Shown here in pieces: positions 48,579-57,993 of a stretch of 64,000 bases of DNA. Origin of the DNA: Verrucomicrobiota bacterium (GTDB lineage: Bacteria; Verrucomicrobiota; Verrucomicrobiia; Opitutales; Opitutaceae); assembly GCA_016871755.1 (NCBI GenBank), contig VHCJ01000002.1, forward strand, positions 1 through 64,000. Reading direction: 5' to 3'. Each line of letters opens with the position of its first letter. The stretch's first letter is position 1. A program made the translations under genes and the position numbers. The notes under the pieces are model-generated. The model did not search any database. It was given only the letters and a program-made list of their open reading frames with translations, and was not told the origin of the DNA.

Positions 48579-49940
48579 CTAGACGGCGTGCTCCTCGACG
48601 TAGCGCCGCACCGCATCGAGGGAGGCCGGGAGGCGGTGCGAGACGAGGGGACGCGTCTTCAGCGCCTCCAGCGCCGGATGCGTGGGTTCGAAGCCCAGCG
48701 CATCGCGGAGCGTCTCGGGAAACTTGGCCGGACTTGCCGTCGCGAGGATCACGCTTGGGCGTTCCTCGGAAAGATCCTTGAAGCCGCAGGCCGTGTGCGG
48801 ATCCGCGACGTAGCCCCAGCGACGGTGGGTCTCCCGGATAAGCGAGACGATCTCGGCGTCCGTGCAGCGCGACGAGGCAAACGAAGCCTGCAGGGCCGCG
48901 CCGAAGGAGAAGGCACCGGTCTCACGGAAGGTCCGCATCACCTCGCGCACCCGCGCGGGGTCCTCGCCCACCGTGTAATAGAGGAACCGCTCGAAGTTGG
49001 ACGCGACCTGGATGTCCATCGACGGTGCCAGGCTCGGGACCACGTCGCCAACGCGGTATTCGCCGGTCGTGAACAACCGGTGCAGGATGTCGTTCCGGTT
49101 GGTGGCGACCCGGAACCGGGCGATCGGCACGCCCATGCGCTGGAGCATCCAGCCCGCGAGCACATTCCCGAAGTTGCCGGTCGGCACCACGAATTCCGCG
49201 GACTCGCGGATCGCGGGCGGCAACCGCAGCCACGCGCTCAGGTAGTAGACGCATTGCGCGAGAACCCGGGCGAGGTTGATGGAATTGACCGCGGACAGAC
49301 GGTGACCCGTGCGGAACGCGGTGTCGCCGAACAGCGTCTTCACGATCGCCTGCGCGTCGTCGAAGGTCCCCGCGATGGCGAGTGCATGCACGTTTGCGGC
49401 CCCCGTGCAGGCCATCTGCCGCTCCTGCAGCGGGGAAGTCCGACCCTCCGGGTAGAGGATGAAGATGGCGGTGCCGGGCTTGCCGAGCAGGCCGTGGATC
49501 GCGGCGGAGCCGGTGTCGCCGGACGTCGCTCCGAGCACGTTGATCTTCTCGTTCCGCAGCCGGCATTGCAGCTCGTAGAGATTGCCGAGCAACTGGAGCG
49601 CGCAGTCCTTGAACGCGAGCGTCGGGCCGTGGAACAGCTCCAGCACGAAGCGCCGTTCGTCCAGTTGGACGAGCGGCGCGATCTCCGGATGCGCGAACGT
49701 CGCATAGCTCTTCGTCACCAGCGCGCGCAGCACGTCCCCGGGGATGTCCGTGGCGAACCGGGACAGGAAGCGGAAGCAGAGCTCCGGGTAGGGCAGCGCC
49801 GCCCATGCGTCGAGTTCGCTCCGGGAGAAGCGCGGCAACTCCGCGGGCAGGAAGAGCCCGCCGTCCGGGGCGAGCCCGGTGGCCACGGCGTCGCTGAACC
49901 CGAGGGCCGGCGACTCTCCGCGCGTGGAGATGAAGCGCAT
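48579..49940 (-). CDS. thrC: threonine synthase
   Basis: A PLP enzyme converting O-phosphohomoserine to threonine. The 453 aa protein begins MRFISTRGESPALGFSDAVA as in the family. The PLP Lys lies in HGPTLAFKDCALQLLGN, and the phosphate-binding Gly-rich loop is PTGNFGNVLAGWMLQRM. GATSGDTGSAAIHGL is another signature. The last gene of the serA-plsY-hom-lysC-thrC group, 36 bases after lysC. No thrB is visible in the window, so homoserine kinase must be elsewhere. Confidence 0.95.
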   Translation of the reverse strand: MRFISTRGESPALGFSDAVATGLAPDGGLFLPAELPRFSRSELDAWAALPYPELCFRFLSRFATDIPGDVLRALVTKSYATFAHPEIAPLVQLDERRFVLELFHGPTLAFKDCALQLLGNLYELQCRLRNEKINVLGATSGDTGSAAIHGLLGKPGTAIFILYPEGRTSPLQERQMACTGAANVHALAIAGTFDDAQAIVKTLFGDTAFRTGHRLSAVNSINLARVLAQCVYYLSAWLRLPPAIRESAEFVVPTGNFGNVLAGWMLQRMGVPIARFRVATNRNDILHRLFTTGEYRVGDVVPSLAPSMDIQVASNFERFLYYTVGEDPARVREVMRTFRETGAFSFGAALQASFASSRCTDAEIVSLIRETHRRWGYVADPHTACGFKDLSEERPSVILATASPAKFPETLRDALGFEPTHPALEALKTRPLVSHRLPASLDAVRRYVEEHAV

Positions 49941-49976
49941 GGACGGGAACCGCGGGCGGGCCAGCCGCCCGCGCGC

Positions 49977-51194
49977 TCAGAGCCGGTCGAGTTGGAACGC
50001 GGCGTGTGCGACGCGCGACGCCTCGTCGGCCCGGTCCTGTTCGACGATGACGGAAATCTTGATCTCCGAGGTGCTGATCATCTCGATGTTGATGTTCGCC
50101 GCCGCCAGCGCCTGGAAGAGCGTCGCCGCCACGCCGCTGTGGGTCTTCATGCCCACGCCGACGACGGAGAGCTTGGCGATCTGCTCGTGGATCGCGACCT
50201 GCCCGCCGCCCATCGCGGCCAGGACGGGTTCCAGCGCCCTCTGCGCCTTGACCTGATCGGTCTGCGGCACGGTGAAGGTGAGATTGGCGACGCCGCCGCG
50301 GCCCACGTTCTGGACGATCATGTCGACCATCACGTTGGCATCCGCGAGGGCGCGGAAGACCCGGGCCGCCGAGCCCGGCTTGTCGGGCAGGTTGCTGATG
50401 ATGACCTTGGCCTGGTCCTTGTCCACGGCGACGCCGCGGACCACGACCTTCTCCATGTATGCGACTTCTTCTTTCACGATAGTTCCCGGGTTTTGATTGA
50501 AGGATGAACGGACCTCGAAGACGACGCCGTACTTCTTGGCGAATTCGACGCTGCGCGACTGCATGACCTTGCTGCCGCTGGAGGCGAGCTCGAGCATCTC
50601 GTCGTAGGAAATCTCGTCGAGCTTGCGGGCGTCCTTCACCACGCGCGGATCGGCGGTGTAAACGCCATCCACGTCGGTGTAGATCTCGCACTTGTCGGCC
50701 TTCACCGCCGCGGCGAGGGCGATGGCCGTGAGGTCGGAACCGCCGCGGCCGAGGGTGGTGACACCACCGTCGTCGTTGATGCCCTGGAAGCCGGCGACGA
50801 TGACGACGCGGCCCGCCTCGAGATCCTTCTCCACCGGAGCCGCGTTGATCATCTTGATCTTGGCCTTGGTGTGGACGGCGTCGGTGAAGATTCCCGCCTG
50901 CGCGCCCGTGTAGCTCACGGCGTCCACGCCGACGCCATGCAGCGCCATCGCGGTCAGTGCGATCGTCTCCTGCTCGCCGATGGCCAGCAACTGGTCGAGT
51001 TCGCGCTCCGACGGCTGGGCGCACAGGAGCTTGGCCTTGGCGATGAGCTCGTTGGTCACGCCCGCGCGCGCCGAGACGACGATCACGAGTTGATTGCCTT
51101 GGTCGCGAACGGCCTTGACCCGTTCCGCGACTTTCTTGATGCGTTCGACGTCACCGACCGAGGTGCCGCCATACTTCTGGACGATTCGAGCCAT
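49977..51194 (-). CDS. lysC: aspartate kinase
   Basis: Phosphorylates aspartate, first step toward lysine, threonine and methionine. The 405 aa protein is the monofunctional lysC/ask type. MARIVQKYGGTSVGDVERIK is the classic start; VTTLGRGGSDLTAIALAAAV holds the catalytic region; two C-terminal ACT domains follow (VIISNLPDKPGSAARVFRAL and VVGVGMKTHSGVAATLFQAL), so feedback inhibition by end products is likely. Located between hom and thrC in one operon, 29 bases after hom. Confidence 0.96.
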   Translation of the reverse strand: MARIVQKYGGTSVGDVERIKKVAERVKAVRDQGNQLVIVVSARAGVTNELIAKAKLLCAQPSERELDQLLAIGEQETIALTAMALHGVGVDAVSYTGAQAGIFTDAVHTKAKIKMINAAPVEKDLEAGRVVIVAGFQGINDDGGVTTLGRGGSDLTAIALAAAVKADKCEIYTDVDGVYTADPRVVKDARKLDEISYDEMLELASSGSKVMQSRSVEFAKKYGVVFEVRSSFNQNPGTIVKEEVAYMEKVVVRGVAVDKDQAKVIISNLPDKPGSAARVFRALADANVMVDMIVQNVGRGGVANLTFTVPQTDQVKAQRALEPVLAAMGGGQVAIHEQIAKLSVVGVGMKTHSGVAATLFQALAAANINIEMISTSEIKISVIVEQDRADEASRVAHAAFQLDRL

Positions 51195-51223
51195 GATGAA
51201 AGGGAAAGGAGGGCGTGCCGGTC

Positions 51224-52540
51224 TTACTCGGAAAAGTCGGCGATGCGGAGCAGGAGCGGCCGTTCGATCACGCTGCGCAGGCGGCCGAGCGCGGCGAGCG
51301 TGGCACCCATGGCCCGCTCGTCGCTCTCGTGGGTGGTGAGGATGAGGGAGGCGGCGTTCGGGCGCTCGGAGGCGGTCTGGATGACGGACTCGATGCTCAC
51401 CCCGTGGCGGGCCATCGCGGTGGCGATCTGGGCGAGGACGCCCGGTTGATCCTTCACGGTCGTGCGGACGTAGTAGCGGCTGCGCAGGCGGTCCGGGGGC
51501 GTGAGGCCAAGGGTGCGGGCGGCTGGAGCAGGCAACTCGGCCGGGGTGATGTCGCGACCGGTCGTCAGCAGCACGATCGCGTCGGCGATGTCGCTGATCA
51601 CCGCGCTGGCGGTGGCGTCCTGGCCCGCTCCGCGGCCGATGTAGGTGGTGGTTCCGACCACGTCGCCGACCACCGCGATGCCGTTGAAGACCCCGTTCAC
51701 GTTGGCGAGCACGCGGTCCTTGGGGACCAAGGTGGGATGCACCCGCACGGCCAGTTCGTCGCGGGCGAAGTCGCGGGTGATGAACGCGAGGAGCTTGATG
51801 CCGTAGCCCAGCGTGGCCGCGTGCCGCAGGTCGGCCTGGGTGATCTGGGTGATGCCCTCGACCGTCATCTGTTCCGGCTTCAGCCAGACCCCGTGGGCGA
51901 GGTGGGCGAGGATCGACGCCTTGTGGGCGGTGTCCCATCCCTCGACATCGAGGGACTCGTCGGCCTCGGCGAAGCCGAGCCGCTTGGCGTCGGCGAGGAT
52001 TTCCGGATACCCGGCGCCCTCGGCGGCCATGCGGGTGAGGATGTAGTTACACGTCCCGTTGAGGATGCCGTAGATCAGCTTGAAGCGGTTCGCGACCAAC
52101 CCCTCGCGCAGCGCCTTGATGATCGGAATGCCCCCGGCCACGGACGCCTCGAAGAAGAAACGTCCCCCACCCTTGCGGGCGGCGGCGAAGACCGCCTCAC
52201 CGCTCTCGCAGAGCAGTGCCTTGTTGGCGGAGACGACAACCTTGCCGCGCGACAGGGCCTCAAGCGTCACCTGCTTGGCGATGCCCGTGCCGCCCATCAG
52301 TTCGCACACGATGTCGATCGAAGGATCGCGCGCGATCGACATCGGATCATCGACGAGGCAGCGCGCCGGGACCTTGACCGAGCGGGCCTTGGACCGGTCG
52401 CGGACCGCAGCCTTCGCCAGTTCGATCCGGACACCGAGCCGACCCTTGAGCGCGGCGCGATTCGCCGTCAGATGCTTCCAAACCCCCTGACCGACGGTGC
52501 CGAGGCCACAGAGACCGATGCGGATGGTGCGAGTCGACAT
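51224..52540 (-). CDS. hom: homoserine dehydrogenase
   Basis: Reduces aspartate semialdehyde to homoserine. The 438 aa protein has the Rossmann start IRIGLCGLGTVGQGVWKHL, the catalytic domain with GTCNYILTRMAAEGAGYPEI and LDVEGWDTAHKASILAHLA carrying the substrate-site residues, and a C-terminal ACT domain (YVRTTVKDQPGVLAQIATAM) for threonine feedback. The start codon is ATG at 52540. It is 18 bases from the plsY stop, within the operon. Confidence 0.95.
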   Translation of the reverse strand: MSTRTIRIGLCGLGTVGQGVWKHLTANRAALKGRLGVRIELAKAAVRDRSKARSVKVPARCLVDDPMSIARDPSIDIVCELMGGTGIAKQVTLEALSRGKVVVSANKALLCESGEAVFAAARKGGGRFFFEASVAGGIPIIKALREGLVANRFKLIYGILNGTCNYILTRMAAEGAGYPEILADAKRLGFAEADESLDVEGWDTAHKASILAHLAHGVWLKPEQMTVEGITQITQADLRHAATLGYGIKLLAFITRDFARDELAVRVHPTLVPKDRVLANVNGVFNGIAVVGDVVGTTTYIGRGAGQDATASAVISDIADAIVLLTTGRDITPAELPAPAARTLGLTPPDRLRSRYYVRTTVKDQPGVLAQIATAMARHGVSIESVIQTASERPNAASLILTTHESDERAMGATLAALGRLRSVIERPLLLRIADFSE

Positions 52541-52558
52541 GGAAAGAAATTCCGGGCC

Positions 52559-53200
52559 TCAGGGTGCCGGGGCGGAGCCGCCCGGGCGGCTGAAGCGGTT
52601 CTCGGTGCCGGCGAGCAGCCGACGGATGTTCGACCGGTGCATGATGATCACGAAGACCGCCACCGCGGCGGCCAGTCCGAGCAGCGGCCGGCTGACCCCG
52701 AGGAAGAACGCGGCGACCGGCAGCGTCAGCGCCCCGAGGAGCGACGCCAGCGAGGCATAACGCCCGATGAGGAAAGTGACGATCCACACCGCCGAGGCTG
52801 CGAGCAGGCCGAGAGGCAGCAGGACGGCGAAGCCGCCCACGGTGGTGGCGACGCCCTTGCCGCCCCGGAAACCCGTGAAGCAGGAGAAGCTGTGACCGAC
52901 GAGCCCGGCGGCGAGGCCGACGATCGCGGCGATCGAGGCATCGGCGGAGGAAATGGCGAGCCAGCCCCAACGCTGCGCCAGCAGCGGCAGCCCCGCAGCC
53001 GCGGCACCCTTGGCCGCATCGAGGAGGAAGACCAGATTGCCGGGTCCGCGGCCCAGCACCCGGCGCACGTTGGTGGCGCCGGGATTGCCGCTGCCGGCGC
53101 GGAAGATGTCCACGCCCTTGGCCCGCGCGACGAGGTAGCCGAACGGCAGGGCCCCGAGCACGTAACCAGCAAGCGCGGAGACCAACAGGGCGGGCATCAT
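52559..53200 (-). CDS. plsY: acyl-phosphate glycerol-3-phosphate acyltransferase
   Basis: Acylates glycerol-3-phosphate using acyl-phosphate at the inner membrane, starting phospholipid synthesis. The 213 aa membrane protein has five or so hydrophobic segments and the three PlsY motifs: AGSGNPGATNVRRVLG, GHSFSCFTGFRGGKGVATTV, and the HRSNIRRLLAGTENRF end. It lies 22 bases after serA and before hom, an odd position for a lipid gene but clearly co-transcribed. Two adjacent ATGs at 53200 and 53197 are equally good. Confidence 0.95.
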   Translation of the reverse strand: MMPALLVSALAGYVLGALPFGYLVARAKGVDIFRAGSGNPGATNVRRVLGRGPGNLVFLLDAAKGAAAAGLPLLAQRWGWLAISSADASIAAIVGLAAGLVGHSFSCFTGFRGGKGVATTVGGFAVLLPLGLLAASAVWIVTFLIGRYASLASLLGALTLPVAAFFLGVSRPLLGLAAAVAVFVIIMHRSNIRRLLAGTENRFSRPGGSAPAP

Positions 53201-53222
53201 GGCGGGACGCAGGAACGCGGCG

Positions 53223-54812
53223 TTACAATTCGACGTACTTCGCGAGGGCGATGTTCGGATTGCCCTTGAGCTCCCGGCGCACGGCGTCGCTCGGCTCGCT
53301 GTCCAGATTGATGACGATGAGCGCGGTCTGCCCCGGTGCCTGCCGGCTCAGGGACATGTTGGCGATGTTCACGCCGTCCTTGCCGAGCAGCGTGCCGACG
53401 TAGCCGATCATGCCCGGCTGGTCCTCGTTTTCGATGATGAGCAGCTTGCCCGCCGCCTCCACCTCCACCTCGCGCTGGTTGATCGTAACCACCCGCGGCT
53501 TCGCCGCCTTGGTGAACAACGTCCCCGTCACGCTCCGCGACGAACCGTCGACCGAGAGGGCCTCCACGCCGAGGAGCTCCGTGTAGTCGCTGTCCTCGGT
53601 GGACTTGAGAATCTCGCACTTGATGCCCAGGCGCTCGAGGATGACCGGCGCATTGACGAAGTTGACGCCGTCGCCGCTGATCCGGCGCAGGTAGCCGCGC
53701 TGCACCGCGCGCGTGATCGCATTGGTGTCGAGATCGACGAGCTTGCCCCAGTAGGTGATCTTCAGCCCGGTGACCTGGGGGCTGGCGATCTGCTGGACCA
53801 GCGTTCCCAGCTTGGCGCCCAGATCGATGTAGGGCCCGAGCACCTTCACGGCGGCCGCGTCGATCGACGGCATGTTCACGGCGTTGCGAATGACTCCCCC
53901 GCGCAGGACATCGGTGATCTGCTCGGCGATCTCGATCCCGACGGACTCCTGCGCCTCGGCGGTCGAGGCGCCGAGGTGGGGCGTGAGCACGACGTTAGGC
54001 AGCGTCCGGAGTTCGCTGTCCTTCGCCAGCGGCTCATCCTCGAAGACATCGAGTCCCGCCGCCGCGACCTTGCCCGACTTGATCGCCTCGATCAGAGCGC
54101 TCTCCTTGATGATCCCGCCCCGGGCGCAATTGAAGATGCGCAGGCCCTTCTTCGCCTTCGCGAACGCCGCCTCGTCGATCATGTAGCGCGTATCGTCCGT
54201 GAGCGGCATGTGGACGGTGATGTAGTCCGACTGGGCGAGCAACTCATCGAGCGTCGCCGGTTCCACCTGCATCGCCTTGGCGCGGCTCGGGGCGAGGTAC
54301 GGATCGTAGGCCAGCACGAGCATGCCGAAGGCCTGCGCCCGCTTTGCGACCTCGCTGCCGATGCGGCCGAGGCCGACCACGCCCAGCGTCTTCTTGAAAA
54401 GCTCGATTCCCCCGAAGCTCTTGCGGTCCCACTGACCCGCCTTCATCGACGCGGCCGCCTGCGGCACCGGACGCGCGCCGCAGAGCAGGTGCGTGAAGGT
54501 CAGTTCCGCCGTCGCAATCGTATTGCCCGAGGGCGTGTTCATCACGATCACCCCGCGCTCCGTGGCGGCGTCGACGTCGACGTTGTCCACGCCCACGCCC
54601 GCCCGGCCGACCACGCGCAGGAGCGGGGCGGCGGCCATCACCTCGGCGGAAATCCGCGTCTCCGAACGCACCGCGATCGCATGCACGTCGCGCACGAGTT
54701 CCAGGACGCGCTCCGGAGAGGATCCGTAGGCCTCAATGACTTCGTAGCCCGGCTGCGCACGCAGGAAGGCGACCCCTTTGGGTGAAATCTTGTCGGCAAC
54801 GAGAATTTTCAT
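53223..54812 (-). CDS. serA: D-3-phosphoglycerate dehydrogenase, long form with ACT domain
   Basis: Commits 3-phosphoglycerate to serine synthesis. The 529 aa length is the long, Mycobacterium-like form. The NAD domain reads LGVVGLGRIGSEVAKRAQAF, with RIFNCARGGIIKESAL and LTPHLGASTAEAQESVG for the catalytic Arg/His regions. The intervening ASB domain (about 320-450) and the C-terminal ACT domain (LLIIENEDQPGMIGYVGTLL) suggest serine feedback. The ATG at 54812 starts MKILVADKISPKGVAFL. It heads the operon serA-plsY-hom-lysC-thrC. Confidence 0.95.
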   Translation of the reverse strand: MKILVADKISPKGVAFLRAQPGYEVIEAYGSSPERVLELVRDVHAIAVRSETRISAEVMAAAPLLRVVGRAGVGVDNVDVDAATERGVIVMNTPSGNTIATAELTFTHLLCGARPVPQAAASMKAGQWDRKSFGGIELFKKTLGVVGLGRIGSEVAKRAQAFGMLVLAYDPYLAPSRAKAMQVEPATLDELLAQSDYITVHMPLTDDTRYMIDEAAFAKAKKGLRIFNCARGGIIKESALIEAIKSGKVAAAGLDVFEDEPLAKDSELRTLPNVVLTPHLGASTAEAQESVGIEIAEQITDVLRGGVIRNAVNMPSIDAAAVKVLGPYIDLGAKLGTLVQQIASPQVTGLKITYWGKLVDLDTNAITRAVQRGYLRRISGDGVNFVNAPVILERLGIKCEILKSTEDSDYTELLGVEALSVDGSSRSVTGTLFTKAAKPRVVTINQREVEVEAAGKLLIIENEDQPGMIGYVGTLLGKDGVNIANMSLSRQAPGQTALIVINLDSEPSDAVRRELKGNPNIALAKYVEL

Positions 54813-54975
54813 TCGGGCAAAAGCATCCCATCGAAACGGCTTGCCGGGGAGGCAAGCAAGCAAGGAAACGGGGCGACGCTCCGACGGTCCGCGCGACGTC
54901 CGCGCGCACTTGCAATCGCGGTGCAGCAATGAAGGCGGGCTCGCCAAGCGATCCACGGGCGTTCGAATCTCGGGC

Positions 54976-55602
54976 GTGCCCGACTCCCGCCTAGCCCGTC
55001 AGGTTCAATTCATCGTCGAGGTCGACAAGCTGAAGGACATCTACCGCCAGACGGTGCTGATCCACAGTGGCCGTGCGGAGAACGATGCCGAGCACTCCTG
55101 GCATCTCTGCCTGCTGGTGATCGTGCTCGCCGAGCACGCCAACCTGCCCGACCTCGACACGCTGCGGGTGCTGAAGATGCTGATCATCCACGACGTGGTG
55201 GAGATCGACGCCGGCGACACCTTCGCCTACGACGAGCACCGGATGTCGGACCAGCATGCCCGCGAGGCGCGCGCGGCGGAGCGGATCTTCGGCCTGCTGC
55301 CGGAGGACCAGGCGCGGGAACTCCGGGAACTTTGGGACGAGTTCGAGGCGAAGCAGACACCGGAGGCGCGCTTCGCCACCGCGGTGGATCGCTTCCAGCC
55401 GGTGCTGCTCAACCTGCTGACCCAAGGATCCGCCTGGCGACGCCACGGCGTCACGCACGACCGGGTTGTCGCCCGCAACCGCCACATCGCGGAGGGGTCG
55501 TCCACGCTCTGGGAGTTGGCGGAGGCGATGCTGGAGGAAGCCGTGCGCGACGGACGGCTGCCAGCCGGGCCGCCGCCCGAGGGGCACGAGGGACGTTCCT
55601 GA
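54976..55602 (+). CDS. HD domain phosphohydrolase, YfbR/HDDC2-like
   Basis: A 208 aa HD protein, probably a 5'-deoxynucleotidase or related phosphohydrolase. HD ligands are seen in GRAENDAEHSWHLCLLVI (His), LIIHDVVEIDAGDTFAY (His-Asp) and DRFQPVLLNLL (distal Asp). QFIVEVDKLKDIYRQTVLIH at the start is typical of the HD_3 / HDDC2 group. The GTG at 54976 was chosen because the upstream in-frame codons are non-homologous Arg-rich sequence. It is divergent from serA and separate from the dGTPase-like gene. Confidence 0.88.
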   Translation: MPDSRLARQVQFIVEVDKLKDIYRQTVLIHSGRAENDAEHSWHLCLLVIVLAEHANLPDLDTLRVLKMLIIHDVVEIDAGDTFAYDEHRMSDQHAREARAAERIFGLLPEDQARELRELWDEFEAKQTPEARFATAVDRFQPVLLNLLTQGSAWRRHGVTHDRVVARNRHIAEGSSTLWELAEAMLEEAVRDGRLPAGPPPEGHEGRS

Positions 55603-55762
55603 GGCGGGCGCCTGTTTCCTCGCCGGCCCCACTCCGGTCGCGCGTCGGGTCAGCCACCAAGGTCCCCGCCCGAAAGCTCCGCTTCGCACTCGTCGAGTCG
55701 ACGGGACGGCGGGTTCACCGCGGACGGTGCCACGACCGCCCTCCGTCACCGTGTCGCACCGC

Positions 55763-57034
55763 TCAGCTCAGGTCGCGCAGGCTGCCGAAGTCGGCTTCGA
55801 AGAGGCGACGGTAGGTCCGCACGATCATTCCGTCCGTCAGGCCCGCGAGCCAGTCGCAGATCCGTCGCGCCTTCTCGGCCTCAGTGCCAGCGGCATCGAT
55901 GAGCCGACCAACCCGCGGGGGCAGGATGCGGATGACGCGGCCCCGGCACTCCACGTGGTTCCGCCACGCCGAGTCCCACAGGTCGAACAGCACCTTGCGC
56001 GCCTTGTGCTCCATCTGTTGGAGCTGCGGGCTTTCGAAGATGAGGTCATTCGCGAGTTGCTTGTAGAAAGCCGCCTCCCGCTGCACCTCCGCACCCACGG
56101 CCAACTCAAAGCGGTAGCGCGGGGTCGCCGTGCTCATGAAGTTCTGCCGCGGTCGCAGCCGGCACGCCGTGATGAAGCTCCCGATCTTTTGCGAGAAGAC
56201 CGACTCCAGCCGATCCGCACGCACCGCGACGAAGAGTCGCTCCAGCCAGCCGAGGCGCTCCGCATCCAGCGCCTGCCCTGCGGCCCAGCGCTCCATCCGG
56301 TCCACCGCGAGGAAACCCGCCTTCACCCCGTCGACCACGTCATTCAGCGAATACGCGGCGTCGTCGGCCCAGTCCATGATCTGGCACTCAACGCTCTTGA
56401 AGAGGTTCAACGCCTCCCCCTCGTGCAGCGCCGCGGGAATCGCCGCGCCGCCGAAGACGAAGTCCCGCTGCGCCACCTGGGAATCGTAGAGGAAATGGTG
56501 GCTCGGCGGCACCGCATACTCCCGCAGCAACTTCTTGTACTTGAGGACGCCGTCCATCAGCGCACGCGTGGGCTGCATGCCCCGCGTTCCCTCCTCGTCC
56601 TGATGCAGCGTCTCGGTCAACAGGTGCAGCGTCTGGGCATTGCCCTCAAAGCCACCCCACGGAAGCATCAGCTCCTGAAGGGTGCGTTCGCCGGAGTGTC
56701 CAAAGGGCGGGTGCCCGAGATCATGGGCGAGGCAGACCGCCTCCACCAACTCAGGGTCGATGTAGAAATCCGGCGCCAGCGGCTCTCCGCGGGAGAGCAG
56801 GAAATGGCAGATCGACCGACCGATCTGCGCCACCTCCATCGAATGCGTCAGGCGCGTCCGGTAGAAATCATACTCCCCGGAGAGAAAGACCTGCGTCTTC
56901 GACTGCAACTTGCGGAACGCGTGGGCATGGATGATGCGGTCGCGGTCGATCTGGAAAAGCGACCGGTAGTCAGGCCGGCGCGGCGATTCCCACGTCGCCT
57001 CGTCAAAGTCGGAATAGAATCGGTTCGTCGGCAT
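55763..57034 (-). CDS. dGTP triphosphohydrolase family protein
   Basis: A 423 aa HD-domain nucleotide phosphohydrolase that likely hydrolyses dNTPs. The N-terminus (RSLFQIDRDRIIHAHAFRKL, QSKTQVFLSGEYDFYRTRLT) and HD motif (LTHSMEVAQIGRSI, VCLAHDLGHPPFGHSGERTL) are diagnostic for Dgt-like proteins. MDWADDAAYSLNDVVDGVKA gives the distal Asp. Length resembles the shorter, type 2 Dgt group; nucleotide preference is not readable. The ATG at 57034 begins MPTNRFYSDFDEATWESP. It is divergent from the DUF971 gene. Confidence 0.92.
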   Translation of the reverse strand: MPTNRFYSDFDEATWESPRRPDYRSLFQIDRDRIIHAHAFRKLQSKTQVFLSGEYDFYRTRLTHSMEVAQIGRSICHFLLSRGEPLAPDFYIDPELVEAVCLAHDLGHPPFGHSGERTLQELMLPWGGFEGNAQTLHLLTETLHQDEEGTRGMQPTRALMDGVLKYKKLLREYAVPPSHHFLYDSQVAQRDFVFGGAAIPAALHEGEALNLFKSVECQIMDWADDAAYSLNDVVDGVKAGFLAVDRMERWAAGQALDAERLGWLERLFVAVRADRLESVFSQKIGSFITACRLRPRQNFMSTATPRYRFELAVGAEVQREAAFYKQLANDLIFESPQLQQMEHKARKVLFDLWDSAWRNHVECRGRVIRILPPRVGRLIDAAGTEAEKARRICDWLAGLTDGMIVRTYRRLFEADFGSLRDLS

Positions 57035-57160
57035 GCACCCGCCCCGGAGGGCGGACCCGAGCGCACGCCGGACCGGGACCGAAGGCAACGCTGATCCGGT
57101 CGGCGGAGGCGCCTCGATTTTCCTCGGCAGGGTGGGCGCCCTGTCGTTTCGTCCCTAGCC

Positions 57161-57475
57161 ATGCACACGCCCGTCGATGTCCAGATCATCGGCCCGGAGG
57201 TCGCGATCCGCTGGAGCGACGGGGCCGAGTCGTTTTTCCCCGCCGAGCGCCTGCGCGCCGCCTCGCCCAGCGCCGAGACGCAGGGGGAACGCGACATCTT
57301 CGGCCGCCAATACGGCGGGCACGGCCCGAGGGCCTTCGACGGCGTGACCGTCCACGCATGGGATCGGGTCGGCAACTACGCCCTTCGCTTCGTCTTCAGC
57401 GACGGACACCAGACCGGCCTGTACACCTACGACTACCTCCGCGCGCTGGCCGACCGCCTCGGCACCGGCTCCTGA
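57161..57475 (+). CDS. DUF971 domain protein
   Basis: A 104 aa protein of the DUF971 / GBBH-like N-terminal domain family, whose members are often near Mrp/ApbC or nucleotide genes and may deliver iron-sulphur clusters. Typical pieces: VAIRWSDGAESFFPAERLR, a central acidic segment, WDRVGNYALRFVFSDGHQTG and LYTYDYLRALA. hisI starts 47 bases after its stop, so the two are probably co-transcribed. The function is not established. Confidence 0.9.
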   Translation: MHTPVDVQIIGPEVAIRWSDGAESFFPAERLRAASPSAETQGERDIFGRQYGGHGPRAFDGVTVHAWDRVGNYALRFVFSDGHQTGLYTYDYLRALADRLGTGS

Positions 57476-57522
57476 GCGGTCCATCCGGCACCACCCACGC
57501 CTCGCTCAATCCCCTTTCTGTC

Positions 57523-57984
57523 ATGTCCTTTCCCTCCCGGACCACCACCCCCGAGATCGAACTTGGTCACACGTTCCAGCCGAAGTTTGGCGCCGATGGC
57601 CTCATCCCCTGCATCACGCAGGATGCCGGCACCGGCGAAGTGCTGATGTTCGCGTTCATGAACGCGGAATCCCTCCAGCACACGCTCCGCACCCGGCTCG
57701 CCACGTACTGGAGCCGCTCCCGCAGCAAGCTCTGGGTCAAGGGCGAGGAATCGGGCAACGTGCAGCGCGTGCAGGAGGTTCGCACCGACTGCGATCAGGA
57801 CGTGATCCTGCTCTCCGTCACGCAGGAGGGGCCCGCCAACGCCTCCTGCCACAATGGTTTCAAGAGTTGCTTCTACCGCCGGTTGCGGGACGTGGACGGC
57901 GCGGCGTCGCGGGGCGACTTCAGCCTCGAGACCATCGCGAAGCCACTTTTCGACCCCGCCCTCGTCTACAAGCGGAAGGCCTAG
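57523..57984 (+). CDS. hisI: phosphoribosyl-AMP cyclohydrolase
   Basis: Opens the purine ring of PR-AMP in histidine synthesis. The 153 aa monofunctional HisI shows GLIPCITQDAGTGEVLMFAF, SRSRSKLWVKGEESGNVQRV, and the Zn/Mg site residues in RTDCDQDVILLSV and ASCHNGFKSCFYR. No HisE domain is attached, and other his genes are outside the window. The ATG at 57523 (MSFPSRTTTPEIELG) gives a short variable head. It ends 9 bases before the convergent lpxA stop. Confidence 0.94.
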   Translation: MSFPSRTTTPEIELGHTFQPKFGADGLIPCITQDAGTGEVLMFAFMNAESLQHTLRTRLATYWSRSRSKLWVKGEESGNVQRVQEVRTDCDQDVILLSVTQEGPANASCHNGFKSCFYRRLRDVDGAASRGDFSLETIAKPLFDPALVYKRKA

Positions 57985-57993
57985 CGCCGCCGC

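Noticed and set aside
54920-54990. tRNA-like TTCGAATC stretch before the HD-domain gene
   Set aside because: A T-loop-like word is present (GCGTTCGAATCTCGG), but no matching acceptor or anticodon stem could be folded, so it is not called a tRNA.
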